This document shows, piece after piece, positions 30,072 to 33,597 of a DNA stretch of 33,597 nucleotides. The notes beneath the pieces are model-generated. The model saw nothing but the letters and a program-made list of their open reading frames with translations. It searched no databases and was not told the DNA's origin. Position numbers and translations under genes: made by a program. The first letter of the stretch is position 1. Each line of letters opens with the position of its first letter. Source of the stretch: a virus. The DNA lies in the IMG/VR virus record IMGVR_UViG_3300014932_000113, positions 1 through 33,597 of that record. One strand, written 5' to 3'.

Positions 30072-30183
30072 TCGTGCGGCCACATATTCTCCTGAAGAAA
30101 TGGATTGTGAGTGGGTTTCTTGGGATTGTGATAATGTTTCAAGGGAGGCTCCTGGAGGCGATGATGAAGAAGACGATGGGTAG
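30058..30183 (+). CDS. Very small acidic early protein
   Basis: A 41-residue frame that overlaps the gene before by 14 bases. It has CEWVSWDCDN and a very acidic end (GGDDEEDDG). The overlap is longer than most here and the start lacks a strong ribosome site, so this is a moderate call. Confidence 0.4.
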   Translation: MPEVNRAATYSPEEMDCEWVSWDCDNVSREAPGGDDEEDDG

Positions 30184-30256
30184 GTATCAAAAGTCACAGA
30201 AAACGCCTAAAAAGCACCTTAAAATTGATTTAAATGGTACTATGGAGACACCATGA
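30161..30256 (+). CDS. Very small basic early protein
   Basis: A 31-residue frame, MMKKTMGRYQKSQKTPKKHL followed by KIDLNGTMETP, with a GGAGG two bases before the first ATG (better spaced for the second or the one at 30176). It overlaps the acidic frame by 23 bases and the next gene by four (ATGA). Basic character and overlap make it plausible. Confidence 0.45.
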   Translation: MMKKTMGRYQKSQKTPKKHLKIDLNGTMETP

Positions 30257-30462
30257 GATGTTATTGCTGCAACAACCTTCTGACTGATTATGAAGCAACG
30301 ATTAAATCAGTTAATAATAATGATTATCTAGATATGTGTCTAAAATGTCTAAAAACAGTCAAAGATGATGTACTATATAGAGATAGAATAGACTTACTAA
30401 GTAGTAGTGATGTAGATGATTTAGACATCTATTTAGAAGATGTAGACTTTGATGATTATTAA
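30253..30462 (+). CDS. Small zinc-ribbon protein
   Basis: A 69-residue protein with a zinc-binding layout: CYCCNNLLTDYEA at residues 3-15 and LDMCLKCLK at about 26-34, followed by an acidic tail (DVDDLDIYLEDVDFDDY). Small four-Cys proteins of the form CxCCxxxLxxxEAT...DMCxxCxK occur in early regions of many phages by recollection. It may bind a host protein or nucleic acid; the role is unknown. Confidence 0.72.
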   Translation: MRCYCCNNLLTDYEATIKSVNNNDYLDMCLKCLKTVKDDVLYRDRIDLLSSSDVDDLDIYLEDVDFDDY

Positions 30463-30541
30463 GTATTATTATTGTTTTTATTATAATATTATAACTATGT
30501 AGTAATGTAGTACTAAGTAGTAATATCGAGAAAGGTATTTT

Positions 30542-31687
30542 ATGAATTATTTGTCTGTATGTAGTGGTGTCGAGGCTGCGACAGTAGCTTGGCATGGTTT
30601 AGGATTTAATCCATTAGCATTTTCAGAGATTGAACCTTTTCCTTCAGCAGTATTATCTAAGCATTATCCGAATATCCCAAACATGGGAGACATGACTAAA
30701 TATAAGGAGTGGAATTTAAATGGAACAGTTGAACTTCTCGTTGGAGGAACCCCTTGCCAATCATTCTCAGTCGCAGGTCTCCGTAAAGGTATCGAAGACC
30801 CAAGAGGTAATCTTGCCCTCGTCTATTGTGGACTTCTTGACCATTTTAGACCCAAGTGGTTCGTTTGGGAGAACGTGCCAGGTGTCCTCAGTAGTAGCGG
30901 AGGACGGGATTTTGGTTCCTTCCTCGGGGCGGTGGCAGAACTCGGGTATGGGTTCGCATACAGAGTTCTTGACGCTCAACACTTCGGAGTTCCCCAAAGA
31001 CGACGTAGAGTCTTCGTTGTCGGATGTCTTGGAGGTTGGGAACCTGCCTCAAAAGTTCTATTTGACACCGATTGCTTGTCAGGGAATCATAAGAAGAGCA
31101 GAAAAGAGAAACAAGGAGCTACCTCCCTTATTGAAAGGGGCATTGCATATGGTGGCTCAGATCCCACTTGCTCCGACACAGTCACAAGAAAGTGGCACAA
31201 AGGCTCAGGAGGCCCAAGCGGAAATGAGTGTGGACTCTTTGTAGCAGAGTCTCATGTTTATGAAACACATCCTGCTGATAGCCGTGTTAAAGAGATGGGT
31301 GATGTTTGTCAGACAGTTACAAGTCGGTGGGGTACAGGAGGTGGTAATACTCCGTTGGTGCAACAGGCTTATAGCATTCGTGAAGATGCTAAGGCGAATA
31401 ACTTTAGTGCGACTCCTTTACAAGTATCTACAGCATTAAAGGCTCTGCAGCCTAGCGTTCAATCGCACCATGCACAGACCTTTATCGCTGAGCCGATGCG
31501 TGTTCGTAAGCTAACTCCTAAAGAGTGTGAACGATTGCAAGGCTTCCCAGATGATTACACAAACATCGAATGGAGAGGTAAGGAAGAAGCACCTGATGGA
31601 CATCGTTACAAAGCTATGGGAAACTCTATGGCGGTTCCTGTAATGAAATGGATTGGAGAAAGAATAGCGAATGTCGAACTTTATTAA
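30542..31687 (+). CDS. C5 cytosine DNA methyltransferase
   Basis: A 381-residue enzyme with the C5-MTase motifs in order: motif I LSVCSGVEAATVAW (4-17), motif IV GGTPCQSFS (68-76) with catalytic Cys72, motif VI FVWENVPGV (107-115) with Glu110, motif VIII QRRRRVFVVG (152-161), a variable target-recognition region (about 165-325) and motif X YKAMGNSMAVPV near the end. It transfers a methyl group from S-adenosylmethionine to cytosine C5. With no restriction partner it probably protects phage DNA from host nucleases. A long overlapping frame lies inside it (separate entry). The end overlaps the primase-helicase gene by 17 bases. Confidence 0.93.
   Translation: MNYLSVCSGVEAATVAWHGLGFNPLAFSEIEPFPSAVLSKHYPNIPNMGDMTKYKEWNLNGTVELLVGGTPCQSFSVAGLRKGIEDPRGNLALVYCGLLDHFRPKWFVWENVPGVLSSSGGRDFGSFLGAVAELGYGFAYRVLDAQHFGVPQRRRRVFVVGCLGGWEPASKVLFDTDCLSGNHKKSRKEKQGATSLIERGIAYGGSDPTCSDTVTRKWHKGSGGPSGNECGLFVAESHVYETHPADSRVKEMGDVCQTVTSRWGTGGGNTPLVQQAYSIREDAKANNFSATPLQVSTALKALQPSVQSHHAQTFIAEPMRVRKLTPKECERLQGFPDDYTNIEWRGKEEAPDGHRYKAMGNSMAVPVMKWIGERIANVELY
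30720..31244 (+). CDS. Possible overprinted protein inside the methyltransferase gene
   Basis: A 174-codon open frame lies within the methyltransferase in the +1 frame. It starts MEQLNFSLEEPLANHSQSQ, contains VPSSGRWQNSGMGSHTEFLT and a basic ACQGIIRRAEKRNKELPPLL. I recall phage proteins with this very form deposited as separate genes beside cytosine methyltransferases. The similarity may be only an image of methyltransferase conservation, because the frames lie over motifs IV to VIII. There is no clear ribosome-binding site. Expression is unknown. Confidence 0.3.
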   Translation: MEQLNFSLEEPLANHSQSQVSVKVSKTQEVILPSSIVDFLTILDPSGSFGRTCQVSSVVAEDGILVPSSGRWQNSGMGSHTEFLTLNTSEFPKDDVESSLSDVLEVGNLPQKFYLTPIACQGIIRRAEKRNKELPPLLKGALHMVAQIPLAPTQSQESGTKAQEAQAEMSVDSL

Positions 31688-33245
31688 ACATATTCCATGC
31701 GAAAAGTGTGGCTCATCAGACGCTAATGCGTTGTTCGATGATGATCATACTTACTGCTACGGATGCCTGACTTATGTTGCAGGCGATGGAGAAGTAATTA
31801 AAGAAAAGAAAGAATCAAGACCTATGCTAGAAATTAAAGGTGAAGTAAAGTCAATTAGTGAACGAGGAATCACTCGTGATACTTGTCAGCACTTCGGTGT
31901 GACGCAAGACGCTACCACGCACTATTATCCTTATGCAAATGAAGATGGAGTTGTTGTAGCGACTAAGAATCGTATCGTGGAAGGTAAGTTGTTTGGTATC
32001 ACAGGACAATGGAAGGACACGACTCTGTTCGGTCAGCAGTTGTTCGCTAAAGGTGGTAAGACTGTGACGCTTCACGAGGGTGAACTAGATGCTCTCGCAG
32101 GCTTTCAGATGTCAGGATCTAAGTATCCCAACGTATCTGTACGCAACGGAGCACAAGCAGCATTAAAAGATGTTAAAGCAAACTATGAGTGGTTATCTAC
32201 ATTCGAGAATATCTACATCTCTTTTGATGCAGACGCTCCAGGTCAGAAGGCTGCCAATGAAGTTGCTGAAATATTAGGCAGTAAGTGCAAGATTATTAAG
32301 CACCTTACAGGCTACAAAGATGCTTGTGATTATTTGTCAGTAGGAAAGGGAGCAGATTATGTTAAACAGTGGTGGGCTGCAGAGCAGTGGACACCTGACG
32401 GTATTATTGCAGGATCCTCTTTGTGGGAAGAAGTCAATCGTCCTGTTGAAAAGTCTTCAGCCTTATATCCGTGGGGAGGAGTTAACGAACTCACCTATGG
32501 TATCAGGCCTGCAGAACTTATTACAGTCACTGCTGGATCGGGGCTTGGTAAGTCTCAATTCCTTAGAGAGATCCTTTGGCACTTAGTCAAAACAACAAAC
32601 TCTAACATTGGCTTAATGTTTATGGAGGAGTCGGTACGTAAGACTGCTCGTGGTATAATGTCACTTCATTTAAATAAACCGTTGCACCTACCTGATACAC
32701 AGGTATCGCCAGAGGAGTTAAAAGATGCTTTCGATATTACTTTGGGTACTGATAGGTTGTTTTTTTGGGATAACTTTGGCAGTACTGATATTGACAATGT
32801 CATTAACCGTATTAGGTATTTTGCCAAAGCTGCTGACTGTAAGTATGTTTTTCTCGACCATATTTCTATGGTGGTCAGTGCTCAGTCTAATGGTGATGAA
32901 CGTAAGTCGATAGACGAGTTGATGACTAAGTTGCGTATGCTTGTGCAAGAGACAGGGATTAGTTTGATTGCTGTGTCACATCTGAAGCGTCCAGAGAGTA
33001 AGGGACATGAAGAAGGTGCTGCAACGTCCTTGTCACAGTTACGTGGTTCAGGCTCAATAGCACAGCTATCTGACATTGTTATCGGCCTTGTCAGGAATGC
33101 CCAGCATGAAGACCCTATGGAGCGTAACACCACACGAGTCAGTATTCTGAAGAATCGCTTTAGTGGGTTAACAAGTCCTCATTGTGCTTCGCTGCTCTAC
33201 AATAAAGATAGCGGACGCATGATGGAGATACAGGAGGAACTATGA
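31671..33245 (+). CDS. T7 gp4-like DNA primase-helicase
   Basis: A 524-residue protein. The N-terminal zinc ribbon has CEKC (10-13) and CYGC (29-32). A TOPRIM primase domain has LHEGELDALAG (134-144) and YISFDADAPGQKA (182-194), with the metal-binding acids E136, D186 and D188. The RecA-like helicase has Walker A GSGLGKSQ (289-296), Walker B VFLDHISM (393-400), VSHLKRP (435-441) and QLRGSGSIAQLSD (456-468). Such proteins unwind the fork 5' to 3' and make lagging-strand primers. It places replication in the early arm. No DNA polymerase is seen before the window ends. Confidence 0.95.
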   Translation: MSNFIKHIPCEKCGSSDANALFDDDHTYCYGCLTYVAGDGEVIKEKKESRPMLEIKGEVKSISERGITRDTCQHFGVTQDATTHYYPYANEDGVVVATKNRIVEGKLFGITGQWKDTTLFGQQLFAKGGKTVTLHEGELDALAGFQMSGSKYPNVSVRNGAQAALKDVKANYEWLSTFENIYISFDADAPGQKAANEVAEILGSKCKIIKHLTGYKDACDYLSVGKGADYVKQWWAAEQWTPDGIIAGSSLWEEVNRPVEKSSALYPWGGVNELTYGIRPAELITVTAGSGLGKSQFLREILWHLVKTTNSNIGLMFMEESVRKTARGIMSLHLNKPLHLPDTQVSPEELKDAFDITLGTDRLFFWDNFGSTDIDNVINRIRYFAKAADCKYVFLDHISMVVSAQSNGDERKSIDELMTKLRMLVQETGISLIAVSHLKRPESKGHEEGAATSLSQLRGSGSIAQLSDIVIGLVRNAQHEDPMERNTTRVSILKNRFSGLTSPHCASLLYNKDSGRMMEIQEEL

Positions 33246-33376
33246 ACGCAAAAGAGTTTGCACATGAACTAGAAAAAGCCGCATCCTTTATACGCCAGCA
33301 ACAAGCTGAAATCGAGACGTTGAAAATGATGCTTGCCAATAGAAATGATGTTATTGATAAATTGGATTTGAAATGA
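33242..33376 (+). CDS. Small coiled-coil early protein
   Basis: A 44-residue frame on an ATGA overlap with the primase-helicase stop, with AGGAGG just before it. The product is a single helix with heptad character (AASFIRQQQAEIETLKMMLA). It ends on an ATGA overlap with the next gene. Function unknown. Confidence 0.62.
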   Translation: MNAKEFAHELEKAASFIRQQQAEIETLKMMLANRNDVIDKLDLK

Positions 33377-33597
33377 ATAATGAACCAGTAGCGTGGATGG
33401 ATTACCTAGAGCATAGCGATGTGTATGACCTTAATGTAAGTGGTCGTGGTATTCCACTCTATACCCATCCAGTAGAAGAACCAACAGATGCTATTAAATT
33501 ACTTGAAAAGTATGCAGACAAATTAGAAGATGAAAGACCAAATAAAGGACTTTCAGATGTTGTTTTAGATTGTGTTGAATTACTAAGAAAGGCACAA
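33373..33597 (+). CDS. Early protein, cut at the right edge
   Basis: The first 75 codons of an open gene. The product has EPVAWMDYLEH and GRGIPLYTHPVEEP, a start and motif pair I recall from many short phage proteins (EPVAW...IPLYTxP), then a helical part. The end lies beyond the window. Function unknown. Confidence 0.65.
   Translation, partial: MNNEPVAWMDYLEHSDVYDLNVSGRGIPLYTHPVEEPTDAIKLLEKYADKLEDERPNKGLSDVVLDCVELLRKAQ

Noticed and set aside
1-33597. tRNA genes, CRISPR arrays, insertion sequences, integrase or attachment sites
   Set aside because: None was seen on reading both strands. No clover-leaf candidates, spacer-repeat arrays, transposase or integrase motifs were found; a tRNAscan run would settle the tRNA question.

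Overview
The window is part of a tailed double-stranded DNA phage genome, most likely a podovirus (or a related prophage or environmental contig). It carries terminase, portal, scaffold, capsid and tail-fibre genes, with no tape-measure or tail-tube gene. An Rz/Rz1 spanin pair shows that the host has an outer membrane (Gram-negative). Nothing visible fixes the host further. The composition is AT-rich. No RNA polymerase gene is present, and the three clear promoters are host sigma70-type.

Layout. The left end (1-1620) holds the start of a RuvC-like resolvase on the minus strand, then an HNH endonuclease, a CgeB-like glycosyltransferase and a small unknown gene on the plus strand. A terminator at 1595-1616 lies between this cluster and the late genes, which converge on it. 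From 24467 down to 1617 every gene is on the minus strand and forms one compact late block: small and large terminase, portal, a small gene, a GroES-like co-chaperonin, scaffold, a conserved unknown, a putative decoration protein and the major capsid protein. An internal promoter (16892-16920) follows. Then come small structural genes, a long tail-fibre region with a duplicated gene module, a tail-collar protein, a HExxH protein, a lysis cassette (two membrane proteins, Rz with nested Rz1, GH108 endolysin), a P22 gp10-like tail protein, a GNAT-like protein and three large putative ejection proteins.

The control region (24468-25652) has no convincing gene. Two divergent consensus extended -10 promoters lie at its left end. 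The rest is a leader of about 1 kb with hairpins, six direct copies and one inverted copy of an 18-bp element, three exact copies of a 12-bp element with a variant over the late promoter -35, and a 15-bp perfect palindrome just before the first early gene.

The early region (25653-33597, plus strand) is a chain of about two dozen very small genes with tight or overlapping junctions. They are followed by a C5 cytosine methyltransferase, a T7 gp4-like primase-helicase and two more small genes, the last cut by the window edge. Between two of the small genes, at 26136-26187, lies a sequence that fits a type I hammerhead ribozyme at every core position.

The likely programme, by inference: host RNA polymerase starts both arms from the divergent promoters, factors acting on the repeats between or beside them set the early/late balance, early small proteins and the ribozyme-processed early RNA serve takeover and replication, and the late arm makes the capsid with its own co-chaperonin and then lyses the cell.
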